In this document: positions 18,159-26,056 of the stretch, in pieces
Position numbering within the stretch: the first letter of the stretch is position 1
Layout of the letters: each line of letters begins with the position of its first letter
Source: Andreesenia sp964489735
GTDB taxonomy: Bacteria > Bacillota > Clostridia > Tissierellales > Gottschalkiaceae
Direction of reading: 5' to 3'
DNA: 64,000 nucleotides
Assembly (NCBI GenBank): GCA_964489735.1
Contig: CAZBAL010000005.1
Span: 27,406-91,405 of the forward strand
The notes under the pieces: generated by a model
The model's input: only the letters and a program-made list of their open reading frames with translations
Databases searched by the model: none
Told to the model about the DNA's origin: nothing
Program-made: the position numbers and the translations under genes

Positions 18159-18850
18159 TTTTCTATCCCCAGCTTTTCAATATATTTCAGTGTCTCGGTT
18201 TTTCTAATCTCTTTTTTTTTATACTTAATTAAATCCTCAATATAATCTATATCATATCTGGTATTTGTAAAACCAACACTTTTCTTAAGTCTTCTGAGCT
18301 TTTCTAAAGTGCTTTCAAATACGGATTCACCACCCCATAGATTCTCATCTATTTCAAAAACTTCCGGAGTATATGAACTCATTCCAACCAAATAGTATCC
18401 TCCATCTTCGGTTTTACCAAAAACCACGTCATTATCCTCAAGTTCTGTAAATGAAATTTCAATATCCTCTTTTTGAATTGCAGGGATATCCGAACCTATC
18501 AAAATGACTTTAGAGTAACCTCTTTCAAACATTTTTCTCATAACTTCAGACATTCTCATTCCAATATCTCCATCTATCTGAGGAATAGCCTCAACTTCCT
18601 TAGATTTTATCTTTTCTATATCATCAAATTCACTTAATTTGCTATTTGGAGTATATGAAAGTATTATATCCATATTTTTAAATCCTTTTTTTTCTTTTCT
18701 CTCTTCCTTGACCTCGTCAAGCAGACCGAATACATCTCTTAAAAAAGATTTGTGCAACTCAGCACACTGCTCCCCAGTCAAATGAGGCATAAGCCTTGTC
18801 TTTGTCTCATTCGGTATGGGTGCTCTGCTCATAACAATTACTACCTCCAT
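18137..18850 (-). CDS. TIGR04282-type transferase (rSAM/selenodomain-associated transferase 1)
   Basis: A nucleotidyl/glycosyl-transferase-like protein (237 aa) with a GT-A Rossmann core resembling CofC. Seen: the N-terminal signature VVIVMSRAPIPNETKTRL, the metal-binding region VILIGSDIPAI, and FGKTEDGGYYLVGM. The family name comes from its genomic association with the radical SAM/Cys-rich (ArsS-type) enzyme, present here at 868-1818. AAAGGAGG stands before the ATG. It follows the TIGR04283-type gene by 62 bases and overlaps the kinase-like gene. Confidence 0.88.
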   Translation of the reverse strand: MEVVIVMSRAPIPNETKTRLMPHLTGEQCAELHKSFLRDVFGLLDEVKEERKEKKGFKNMDIILSYTPNSKLSEFDDIEKIKSKEVEAIPQIDGDIGMRMSEVMRKMFERGYSKVILIGSDIPAIQKEDIEISFTELEDNDVVFGKTEDGGYYLVGMSSYTPEVFEIDENLWGGESVFESTLEKLRRLKKSVGFTNTRYDIDYIEDLIKYKKKEIRKTETLKYIEKLGIEKCSKTDY

Positions 18851-18912
18851 AATATCCTCCTTTAAAACTCTTGAATCTGTCCGTCTTTCTCCTCAGTTGC
18901 GAGCAAAGTGTC

Positions 18913-19602
18913 TTACCTTATATCCCTATATTTCCTAACTATCTCCTCCGGCTTAACACCTCTTATATGCATTGATTTTATCTTATGCATATTCAGTAGA
19001 GTTTTAATCTCTCCACCCGAAACAAATCTTCTTGCAGATGTTCCTATTCTGCTCTTTAATACTTTTATTTTTCCTTTATTATACATTGCTCTGGACATTT
19101 CCCAGTCTTCCATTATAGGAATATTCTTAAATCCACCGATGTCATCAAACAAAGCTCTTGTCATGAACATTCCCTGATCACCAAATATCAGCTTCAAATA
19201 TTTAGCTCTTAGATTAGAGCTCCATGATATAAATTTCAGCTTTTTATTATCATAATCATGAAAATACAAGCTGAAACAACCACCATCATATCCATCAGTT
19301 ATGGCTTTTTCAATATCGAGTAATGAATCCCTTTCTATCTTTGAATCTGAATGTAGAAACCATAATATAGAACCAGATGAAGACTCCACACCTGTATTCA
19401 TCTGATTTGCACGTCCTTTTTCAGATTTTATTAATTTAAACTTTTCATTGTTTTTATGGTTTTCTGCAATTTTATAAGTATTATCAATACTTCCCCCATC
19501 AACAATGATAACTTCTTTATCACCATATAATCCACTTAGCAAATTTATCGTATCTTCGACTGTTTTTTCTTCATTATATACTGGAACTATTACTGAAATC
19601 AT
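18913..19602 (-). CDS. TIGR04283-type family 2 glycosyltransferase (rSAM/selenodomain-associated transferase 2)
   Basis: A GT2 family glycosyltransferase (229 aa). The nucleotide-sugar binding start is ISVIVPVYNEEKTV, followed by IIVDGGSIDNT and the metal DxD-like LHSDSK. Typical subgroup features are GRANQMNTGVE, FGDQGMFM and PIMEDWEMSRAM. No membrane segment is evident, so it should be cytoplasmic or peripheral. It is the first gene of the unit with the TIGR04282-type transferase and kinase-like protein. The acceptor is unknown; by association it may glycosylate a product of the radical SAM enzyme (inference). Confidence 0.9.
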   Translation of the reverse strand: MISVIVPVYNEEKTVEDTINLLSGLYGDKEVIIVDGGSIDNTYKIAENHKNNEKFKLIKSEKGRANQMNTGVESSSGSILWFLHSDSKIERDSLLDIEKAITDGYDGGCFSLYFHDYDNKKLKFISWSSNLRAKYLKLIFGDQGMFMTRALFDDIGGFKNIPIMEDWEMSRAMYNKGKIKVLKSRIGTSARRFVSGGEIKTLLNMHKIKSMHIRGVKPEEIVRKYRDIR

Positions 19603-19671
19603 AAAAAGAAATCACTCCCAAACTAACTAATTGATTACATTATACCATTTATCCTATTTCTTCTTTGCATT

Positions 19672-19711
19672 AAAAAAAGCTCATAATCCAAATATTGAGG
19701 ATGTATGAGCA
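19672..19711 (-). terminator. terminator of the second TVP38 gene
   Basis: On the minus strand GCTCATAC-ATCC ... GGAT-TATGAGC is followed by seven T. Confidence 0.8.
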
Positions 19712-19737
19712 TGATTCTATATTTTTATCGAAATAAG

Positions 19738-20433
19738 TTATTTATTCTCAACTTTTTTATCTTTTTTTCTGTCATTCAATACCTTTTTAATTAAAAATAA
19801 CAAAGTAGCAAATGCAAATATGATTAAAAGACCTGTTACAAACATCTTAGTACCACCTGTGAGCATTCCCCCCACATATGAGTATACTAATGTCGCTGGT
19901 AGCTGTCCAAGTCCTGTCGCCCAGATGAATGACCATATTCCCATCGATGTAAGTCCAGCCGCATAGCTAACTATGTCAAAAGAAATAAACGGTAACAATC
20001 TTGCGATTAGAACTGCATAGTTTCCATACTTTTCAAAAAACTTATCTGTTTCCTCCAGAGCAAATCTCGAAGTCAACTTCTCTACTGTATTTCTTCCATA
20101 AACTCTGGATATAGTGAAGCAAACCATAGCTCCAACCATTGCAGATGACCACGAAAGAGCTGCACCTTTTGCCCATCCAAAAAGACTTGCATTTGCAAAT
20201 GTGATTAAGAAAGCCGGCAGTGGTGCTGCAACAGATTGAAATACCATAAGCAGAAATGACACAACTGGAGCCCATATTCCAAAAGACAGAATATATTCTC
20301 TTATCTCGTCAACATCTACTTTTGCCAGTAGCTTTGCTGCATTGATAACCCAGTTTCTCAAAGGTTCTACTAACGCAAATACAGCAACTACAATAATAAG
20401 CACTATTATTTTAATTTTAGACTCTTTCTTCAT
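19738..20433 (-). CDS. TVP38/TMEM64 family membrane protein
   Basis: A second DedA-like SNARE-assoc membrane protein (231 aa). The N-terminal TM is IIVLIIVVAVFALVEPL, the central reentrant region is APLPAFLITFANASLFG, and the signature is ARLLPFISFDIVSYAAGLTSM. Start: ATG at 20433 behind AGGAGG; an ATG at 20448 precedes that site. It has its own terminator but is next to the transferase/kinase unit on the same strand. The other paralogue leads the ArsS operon, so each half of the split pathway has one. Confidence 0.88.
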   Translation of the reverse strand: MKKESKIKIIVLIIVVAVFALVEPLRNWVINAAKLLAKVDVDEIREYILSFGIWAPVVSFLLMVFQSVAAPLPAFLITFANASLFGWAKGAALSWSSAMVGAMVCFTISRVYGRNTVEKLTSRFALEETDKFFEKYGNYAVLIARLLPFISFDIVSYAAGLTSMGIWSFIWATGLGQLPATLVYSYVGGMLTGGTKMFVTGLLIIFAFATLLFLIKKVLNDRKKDKKVENK

Positions 20434-20590
20434 AAAAATCCTCCTCATTTTAGCACCTACATTTTACCATATAAGGAGATGCGTTTATTATAATTATTTC
20501 CTATACATTTGAAGAAGTCTATAAGAACCCCAATAATAGCTAACTTATAATTCTTTTAAAGGGCCAAATCATTTTTGAATAACTAAATGC

Positions 20591-20630
20591 AAAAAAGCAA
20601 GGAGTCTGATTTTCAAATCATAACCTTGCT
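20591..20630 (-). terminator. terminator of the HtrA protease gene
   Basis: On the minus strand AGCAAGG ... CCTTGCT is followed by TTTTTTGC, 38 bases after the stop codon. Confidence 0.75.
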
Positions 20631-20667
20631 AGAATGCTATATATATTTATTAAAAGGAGAATCTCAA

Positions 20668-22119
20668 TTATCTTTCAAAGCTAAATTCATTTTCTAACGG
20701 AACTTCAGCTTTCTCTTCTGGACTGCTTAGCTTGACATCTATATCTTTGCTTTCTTTATCTCTGATTATACCTAGTTTAATATTATCACCTGGCTTATAT
20801 TTGCTTAATAATTTTTTAAGACTTTGGAATGACTCAACTTTATCACCATCAATGCTAACTATTACATCCCCTGGTTTAAGCTCAGCCTTCTCCGCTGGTG
20901 AATCAGTTTCAACCTTCGATACTAGTACTCCATACTCTACACCCATATCTCTTCCTGTAGATTTCTGATATTTCAATACATCTCCACCCGAAATACCAAT
21001 ATAACTTTCTTCAAATTTCCCAGTCTTTTTGATTTCATCTATTATAGGCTTAACTATGTTTATTGGTTGGGCGAATCCCATTCCTTCACCAGTGTTTAGC
21101 TTAAGAGTATTTATTCCTATTACCTGTCCATTTTTATTTAGCAGTGGTCCCCCACTATTACCTTTATTTATGGAAGCATCTGTCTGAATAAGACCTTCCA
21201 TTGAATAGGCATTTGAAACCTCAATGGATCTGTTCAGTCCACTGATAATACCAGAAGTAACTGTTCTTTCAAAATCTAATCCTAACGGATTTCCTATCGC
21301 TACAGCAGTCTCTCCAATGTTCATTTTATCAGAGTTTCCAAGTTCTGCTGCTTTAAGACCCTTAGCTTCAACTTTTACCACAGCAAGGTCAAGTGCTGAG
21401 TCTTTCCAAATCAGTTTAGCCTCTTTTTCTTTTCCATCTTTAAATAGAACCTTTATATCTTCAGCTTTTCCATCAGCTACAACATGTGAATTTGTAAGGA
21501 CATATCCATCTTCACTTACAACGACTCCAGATCCTACACCTTGAACAACCTGCTCTGTCATTCCTGAAAATATATCATTCTGCTCTCTGACTTGCTTAGT
21601 GGTTATACCAACAACAGAGTCCATAGTTTTTGCTGCAACAGCTTGCGGTATATTTGCACCCTCTGAAGCTGCTATAGTTATATTTGAATCTGAACTTCCT
21701 GATGCAGACTTTAATATGTCTTTATTTCCTGAAAATACAGATGCGAAAACTAACGCCCCAGCAAGTCCAGATGCCAGTCCTGTAAGGACATATGAAGGAT
21801 ATGATCTCTGCTTTTTATATTCTGAGGATTCACTTGTTTTCTGACCATTTCCACCTTTTGATTCCTTGCTTTCTTCATACTTTCTGCTATATTCACTATA
21901 CTTTGCATTTAGCTCATCATCTGAGCTTGAAAACTTATGGGTATGTTCGAAGCTATCAGTGCTGTTGTTTTCATTGATATCTCTGCAGTCGCTGCTGCTA
22001 TTCATTTCATTACTTTCATTGCTTTGATTCAACTTATTATAACCAGTGCTATCGTTATCATTGCTGTTGTTATAATTGCTGTTGTTATCATTATATCTAT
22101 TAGAATCTTTATTATCCAT
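20668..22119 (-). CDS. HtrA/DegP-type membrane serine protease with PDZ domain
   Basis: A surface-quality-control protease (483 aa). The first 100 residues are a cytoplasmic Asn/Ser/Asp-rich low-complexity tail. One TM helix follows (VLTGLASGLAGALVFASVF). The trypsin-like domain has His212 in TNSHVVADG, Asp244 in ALDLAVVK and Ser322 in NKGNSGGPLL. One PDZ domain follows (GVLVSKVETDSPAEKAELKPG...). Start: ATG at 22119, with AGGCGG 6 bases upstream; the ATG two codons before lies directly on that site. It is flanked by terminators, so it is monocistronic. Confidence 0.93.
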   Translation of the reverse strand: MDNKDSNRYNDNNSNYNNSNDNDSTGYNKLNQSNESNEMNSSSDCRDINENNSTDSFEHTHKFSSSDDELNAKYSEYSRKYEESKESKGGNGQKTSESSEYKKQRSYPSYVLTGLASGLAGALVFASVFSGNKDILKSASGSSDSNITIAASEGANIPQAVAAKTMDSVVGITTKQVREQNDIFSGMTEQVVQGVGSGVVVSEDGYVLTNSHVVADGKAEDIKVLFKDGKEKEAKLIWKDSALDLAVVKVEAKGLKAAELGNSDKMNIGETAVAIGNPLGLDFERTVTSGIISGLNRSIEVSNAYSMEGLIQTDASINKGNSGGPLLNKNGQVIGINTLKLNTGEGMGFAQPINIVKPIIDEIKKTGKFEESYIGISGGDVLKYQKSTGRDMGVEYGVLVSKVETDSPAEKAELKPGDVIVSIDGDKVESFQSLKKLLSKYKPGDNIKLGIIRDKESKDIDVKLSSPEEKAEVPLENEFSFER

Positions 22120-22190
22120 TTTCATCCGCCTTTCACCGTTTTTCCTTATCTCTTAATTAAATGATAATAGATGAAACTTAAATGAAACTA

Positions 22191-22222
22191 AAAAAAGACA
22201 AGCTATAAAAAAACTTGTCTTT
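22191..22222 (-). terminator. terminator of the small lipoprotein gene
   Basis: On the minus strand AAAGACAAG - TTTTTTTATAG - CTTGTCTTT is followed by more T. Confidence 0.8.
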
Positions 22223-22291
22223 CTAACTATTCTTTTTGTTTGATTATTCGCCTGTTTTCAATTTAATACTGCAATTTAATGTTAATAAATA

Positions 22292-22807
22292 TTATTTACT
22301 GTTTAAATTGTACTCAGATTCTTCTAATTTGTTTTCTTCTACTTCAAACTCCACTATCATATCGTTTAATTTCCAAAATCTATCACTATATTTTCTATCC
22401 ATTATCTGCCCTGAAAATATATCATAATCTTTTCCTGAAATCTTTGCTGACCATGAAGTTCCTCTCAAGTCTGGAATAATATCTTCATTGGCTTTTATAT
22501 TCTCAACCTTCCATATGCCCTTCTTCACCATAAAGTCCTGTACTTTCATAAGGGCGTCATCCGGACATTTATAGACTCTTTTAGTTCCAGTCATTTCCCA
22601 ATTCTCAGTTACAATGACTGTCAAAAAAACTCCGTTATCCTTTCTTTCAAGAATATACTCATCTCCACCACCAGCCAGACCGCCATAGGATGACACTGTA
22701 ATTTGTTCTAAATCCTCAGTAGTCGGGATTTCCGTATTTCTACAACCACAAGAAAACACAAAAAGTAAATTTAAAACACATAGTAGTATTCGCTTAAAAT
22801 ATTTCAC
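22292..22807 (-). CDS. putative lipoprotein of unknown function
   Basis: A 171-aa product. A hydrophobic leader (ILLCVLNLLFVFSCGC) ends in a lipobox-like Cys, so it is probably a membrane-anchored lipoprotein. The mature part has a beta-rich pattern (ISVSSYGGLAGGGDEYILE-like start, FLTVIVTENWEMTGTKRVY, SWSAKISGKDYDIFSG) and an acidic tail. I do not recognise a family. Start: GTG at 22807 with GGGGGG 7 bases upstream; the in-frame TTG at 22822 overlaps that purine run. It has its own terminator. Confidence 0.7.
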   Translation of the reverse strand: MKYFKRILLCVLNLLFVFSCGCRNTEIPTTEDLEQITVSSYGGLAGGGDEYILERKDNGVFLTVIVTENWEMTGTKRVYKCPDDALMKVQDFMVKKGIWKVENIKANEDIIPDLRGTSWSAKISGKDYDIFSGQIMDRKYSDRFWKLNDMIVEFEVEENKLEESEYNLNSK

Positions 22808-22889
22808 TTTAAGTCCCCCCAATTATTCTACTTTCTTAATTGTTATACTTTCCCAATTTACATACTCCTATATATCTATATGCAAATCT

Positions 22890-23723
22890 CTATTCTTTGA
22901 ATTCAATTCTAACAATTCTCATTCCCAAAATATTATCCCCAACCATTGAAAGAAAATGATGGACTTTCCGAATATTGTACTCCTTTAAATCATAATAACC
23001 AAGCATATAACCTCTATCCGATACTTTTATTTCATCGGACCAGCTTCTGAACTGTCTAATATCACTGACATAGAACAATCCTTTAACATCAGTTATTCCC
23101 ATATTCTTTAAAGTTTTCTTCATCATAATCAGACCGCATCTTCCTACAGTATCGAAAATCAATCTGCCTCCTGAAAATCTGCTTGCCATTTTTACTACCA
23201 TATCCTCTACTTCCTGAGATTTAAGATAGTGAAAAACTCCAGCTGCAATAAAAATTACTCCTGACTGTCTATCTATCAAATCCATCCAGCTATAATCTCT
23301 TAAATCCCCAGGTATGTTTTCTTCTCTTTCACCAGCTGGCATAAGTCTGTTTCGAATTTCAATAACTTCAGGAAAATCTAAATTATATATTTTACATCTT
23401 CCATTGTCGACACATCTTCCCGTTTGATCTAAGCCACACCCTAAATTTATAACCGATGCATTAGGGTAACACTTCAGATACTCCTCTATTTCCCATCTCA
23501 TAGCCAGCTGACGCATAGCTGCTTCCAATGCTCCAAACTCATACAGCACACTGTTTCTTTTTTTATCCAGCTCAGAAAAATCATAGTCCAACTTTTTACA
23601 AAATTCCACAGCATATTTATCTGAATACAAATCGGGGAATTTTTCTGTACACATTTCGCGTCCATATAAAGGTACAATCAGTGTTTCCATAACAGTATTC
23701 TTTTCAATTCGAACCTTCTCCAT
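22890..23723 (-). CDS. LCMT-like SAM-dependent O-methyltransferase
   Basis: A class I methyltransferase (277 aa) of the leucine carboxyl methyltransferase / polyketide O-methyltransferase-like family. SAM-binding motif I is VINLGCGLDQTGRC near residue 95, and the motif II region is IYNLDFPEVIEIRN. Later VIFIAAGVFHYL and GGRLIFDTVG are typical of the group. The substrate is unknown. Start: ATG at 23723 with GGGGTG 5 bases upstream; a GTG at 23741 is a weaker choice. Confidence 0.8.
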   Translation of the reverse strand: MEKVRIEKNTVMETLIVPLYGREMCTEKFPDLYSDKYAVEFCKKLDYDFSELDKKRNSVLYEFGALEAAMRQLAMRWEIEEYLKCYPNASVINLGCGLDQTGRCVDNGRCKIYNLDFPEVIEIRNRLMPAGEREENIPGDLRDYSWMDLIDRQSGVIFIAAGVFHYLKSQEVEDMVVKMASRFSGGRLIFDTVGRCGLIMMKKTLKNMGITDVKGLFYVSDIRQFRSWSDEIKVSDRGYMLGYYDLKEYNIRKVHHFLSMVGDNILGMRIVRIEFKE

Positions 23724-23750
23724 ATTTTCACCCCATAACACTATCCTTCA

Positions 23751-23801
23751 AAAAGCAAGCATGCCTTATCTTAACCCTTCTCTTATATTAATTGGCATGC
23801 T
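23751..23801 (-). terminator. terminator of the uracil-DNA glycosylase gene
   Basis: On the minus strand AGCATGCC ... GGCATGCT (8 bp) is followed by TGCTTTTTG directly after the gene's stop codon. Confidence 0.5.
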
Positions 23802-23810
23802 CATGCAAAG

Positions 23811-24398
23811 TCACTTGAGCAGAATATTTTTCACTTCTTCTTTAAGCACTGGGACAACATCCTCTTCGAACCATGGGTTTTTATTCAGCCATCTAAAATT
23901 GAGTGGAGAAGGATGTACTATTGGAAAACACTTAGGCAAATATTCAGTATAAGCACGAACTGTTTCCGTCAGATTTTTCTTTGAGTTTTTCCCAAGGTAG
24001 TATTTTTGTGCATAGTTGCCAGCCAAAACTATTAGTTTCACATTCGGCATATGACTCAATATTTCAGTATGCCATTTTGGAGCAAAATCTTTTCTCGGCG
24101 GTAGATCTCCACTTTTCCCCTTACCTTGATAATAGAAGTCCATAGGTATTAATGCGATTTTACTCTCATCTCGAAATATTTTTTCATCAATACCAAGCCA
24201 CTCCTTCAATCTCTCTCCACTTTTATCTCCCCAAGCCACTTTAGCTTCCTGTGCTTTTTTCCCAGGTGCATGTCCAACAATAACAATCTTTGCTCTTTCA
24301 TCAGCAACAAAAAGAGGCTCATATCCCTTTTCTTTAAACTCTTTATTTGAAGGATCATCACTTATCTTTTCTCTTAAATTATCAAAAATAACGCTCAC
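23811..24398 (-). CDS. uracil-DNA glycosylase family protein
   Basis: A protein (195 aa) with the uracil-DNA glycosylase superfamily fold. The water-activating/uracil-binding motif region is VIVGHAPGKKAQEA near residue 45, the central LIPMDFYYQGKGKSGDLPPRKDF resembles a UDG insertion, VKLIVLAGNYAQ is the middle strand, and HPSPLNFRW is the DNA-intercalation loop. It probably removes uracil or a related base from DNA. Start: GTG at 24398 with GGGGGAA 7 bases upstream; an ATG at 24413 is in frame but lacks a site, so either is possible. Confidence 0.83.
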   Translation of the reverse strand: MSVIFDNLREKISDDPSNKEFKEKGYEPLFVADERAKIVIVGHAPGKKAQEAKVAWGDKSGERLKEWLGIDEKIFRDESKIALIPMDFYYQGKGKSGDLPPRKDFAPKWHTEILSHMPNVKLIVLAGNYAQKYYLGKNSKKNLTETVRAYTEYLPKCFPIVHPSPLNFRWLNKNPWFEEDVVPVLKEEVKNILLK

Positions 24399-24586
24399 AA
24401 CCCATTCCCCCATTCTATTTTCATGAGTGTATATTGCATGTTACATATAGAAAAATAATACCCATTTATGAAGCTATTAAGCTATCTTATAAACCGATTT
24501 TCAAATCAGTTGATATTTGATAATGGCATATTTATTTCTATAATGGGTATGAGAGTAAAATATATAATATTTGCTTTTAACTACTG

Positions 24587-24592
24587 TATAAT
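24587..24592 (+). promoter_or_regulatory. -10 element for the SnoaL-like gene
   Basis: A perfect TATAAT stands 62 bases before the start codon. A convincing -35 is not visible. A 9-bp inverted repeat (ATACCCATT / AATGGGTAT, near 24457 and 24539) flanks this divergent region. Confidence 0.35.
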
Positions 24593-24654
24593 CACACTAA
24601 AACTAATAGATTGCTTAAAGAAGCAGTAGGAGAAAACGAAAGGATGAACAGTTC

Positions 24655-25113
24655 ATGTATCACTCAATTGTAAAACGAAATCTAATTAATTCTTTTGAAG
24701 CTCTGAATAGAGGAAACTATGAAGTTATTACCAGACAGTTTCCCGAAGACAATGTAAGCCATTGGTTTTCAGGTGAAAATCATCCTCTTTCCGGACTAAG
24801 AACTACAAAGTCATCAATATTGGAATGGTATGATAGGCTTAAAATACTGATGCCAGATTTGAAATTTGAAATTGAAAAAATAGCCATTAGCGGATGGCCA
24901 TGGAATACGACGGCAATGCTTGAGTGGACAGACTATTTAACTGACAGAGATGGCAACTCGTATTCTAATCGTGGAGTTCATGTAATAAAAATATCTTGGG
25001 GAAAAGTCAGATCTCTTGAGGTTTTTTGTGATACCGAATATCTTCAAGGATATTTTGAAGCGCTTCGCAAACAGGGTGTTGAGGAAGCATATGCACCTCC
25101 GATAGAATCCTAG
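24655..25113 (+). CDS. SnoaL-like (NTF2 fold) protein
   Basis: A 152-aa protein of the SnoaL-like/NTF2 superfamily. An N-terminal helix (VKRNLINSFEALNRGNYEVI) is followed by the beta-cone segments HWFSGENHPLSG, WYDRLKILMPDLKFEIEKIAIS and ATAMLEWTDYL-like strands, ending with VRSLEVFCDTEYLQGYFEAL. Members range from polyketide cyclases to stress proteins; the role here is unknown. AAAGG lies 10 bases before the ATG. It stands alone on the plus strand and ends at a hairpin shared with the convergent gene. Confidence 0.8.
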   Translation: MYHSIVKRNLINSFEALNRGNYEVITRQFPEDNVSHWFSGENHPLSGLRTTKSSILEWYDRLKILMPDLKFEIEKIAISGWPWNTTAMLEWTDYLTDRDGNSYSNRGVHVIKISWGKVRSLEVFCDTEYLQGYFEALRKQGVEEAYAPPIES

Positions 25114-25174
25114 GTTCACGTTTGCATTTCAATAATATTATTATGCGTAGAGACCATTGAATAACCTATTGAAT

Positions 25175-25216
25175 AAGGGGCTGAATCAAAATTATGATAT
25201 TCTGATTCAGCCCCTT
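25175..25216. terminator. hairpin between convergent genes
   Basis: A perfect 14-bp stem (AAGGGGCTGAATCA / TGATTCAGCCCCTT) with a 14-base loop sits between convergent genes. T runs on both sides are short, so it may act as a bidirectional terminator. Confidence 0.65.
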
Positions 25217-25288
25217 AAGTGAAAATGAGTACAAGCTCATTGTTCACTATTATATATAGCTATTTTTCTACTTGTCTATTTGTTTCTA

Positions 25289-26056
25289 TTAGTCTACTGT
25301 CTTTCTATTTCTTTTTTGTGTCTTTTTCTCTTTCTCTTTTTCTTCTACAGTTTTTACTCTCCACAAAGTGACCTCTTCTATCAAATCATAGGGAATCGGC
25401 TCATTTAACTGAAACTGGATAGTTCCCTTAGAGGTCTTATACTCTGTGAGCTTATCTTCAAAATATTTAGTCGCTTCTCCACCTGGGAAAATACTGATAT
25501 GCTTTTTAAATGCCGCAAAGTGTATGAGATTTTCTTTTTGCCAAAATGTAGGCATTTTATACGATATCTTCTCTGTAGCATTCGGTGCAGCTTTTCTAAT
25601 GACCTCACGTATATTTGACAGTATTTCCTGTATTTCATCAGGAAACTCTGATATGTATTGATCAACTGCATCTGCTTCCTTGTAGTTATAACTTTGATTT
25701 ACAGTGTACTCTTTACTCAAAACCTTTATGGATTTACTTAGATTTTCTTCTTTTACTAGAATATAATCCGTGTTAAATGTGGATATAGCAAAGATTCCTA
25801 TCTTTTCTTTCGCTAAGATTGAAGAAATCTTTGATAAAATCCCGGTCAGTGAAAAATCCAAAATACCCTCTATTCTGAATGCACGCCATCCATCTTCACG
25901 CTCTATTGTATTATTTGGAACCGAACCTGTTATACAGACCAGTGAAATCTCCTCATCTGTTTTTCCATAAAAGCAGAATTCCTGATTAAAATCTACTTCT
26001 GAAATATCTTTTAGCTTACAAATCGAAAACTCTTCTTCTAGCACTTTGATTATCAT
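25289..26056 (-). CDS. ACT domain-DUF1801 fusion protein
   Basis: A 255-aa protein made of two units usually found apart. Residues 1-125 are an ACT_7/CASTOR-like domain (GWRAFRIEGILDFSLTGILS, IGIFAISTFNTDYILVKEE), which commonly binds amino acids. Residues about 130-255 are a DUF1801/YdhG-like domain (IREVIRKAAPNATEKISYKM, HFAAFKKHISIFPGGE, GTIQFQLNEPIPYDLI), also called an iron-chaperone-like fold. The tail is Lys/Glu-rich. The ATG directly follows the stop of the HlyC/CNNM gene, so the two are translationally coupled. Confidence 0.85.
   Translation of the reverse strand: MIIKVLEEEFSICKLKDISEVDFNQEFCFYGKTDEEISLVCITGSVPNNTIEREDGWRAFRIEGILDFSLTGILSKISSILAKEKIGIFAISTFNTDYILVKEENLSKSIKVLSKEYTVNQSYNYKEADAVDQYISEFPDEIQEILSNIREVIRKAAPNATEKISYKMPTFWQKENLIHFAAFKKHISIFPGGEATKYFEDKLTEYKTSKGTIQFQLNEPIPYDLIEEVTLWRVKTVEEKEKEKKTQKRNRKTVD

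Noticed and set aside
24457..24547. 9-bp inverted repeat (ATACCCATT/AATGGGTAT) in the divergent region as a strong operator
   Set aside because: The arms are short and about 70 bases apart in AT-rich DNA, so chance is a good explanation. It is mentioned only with the promoter.
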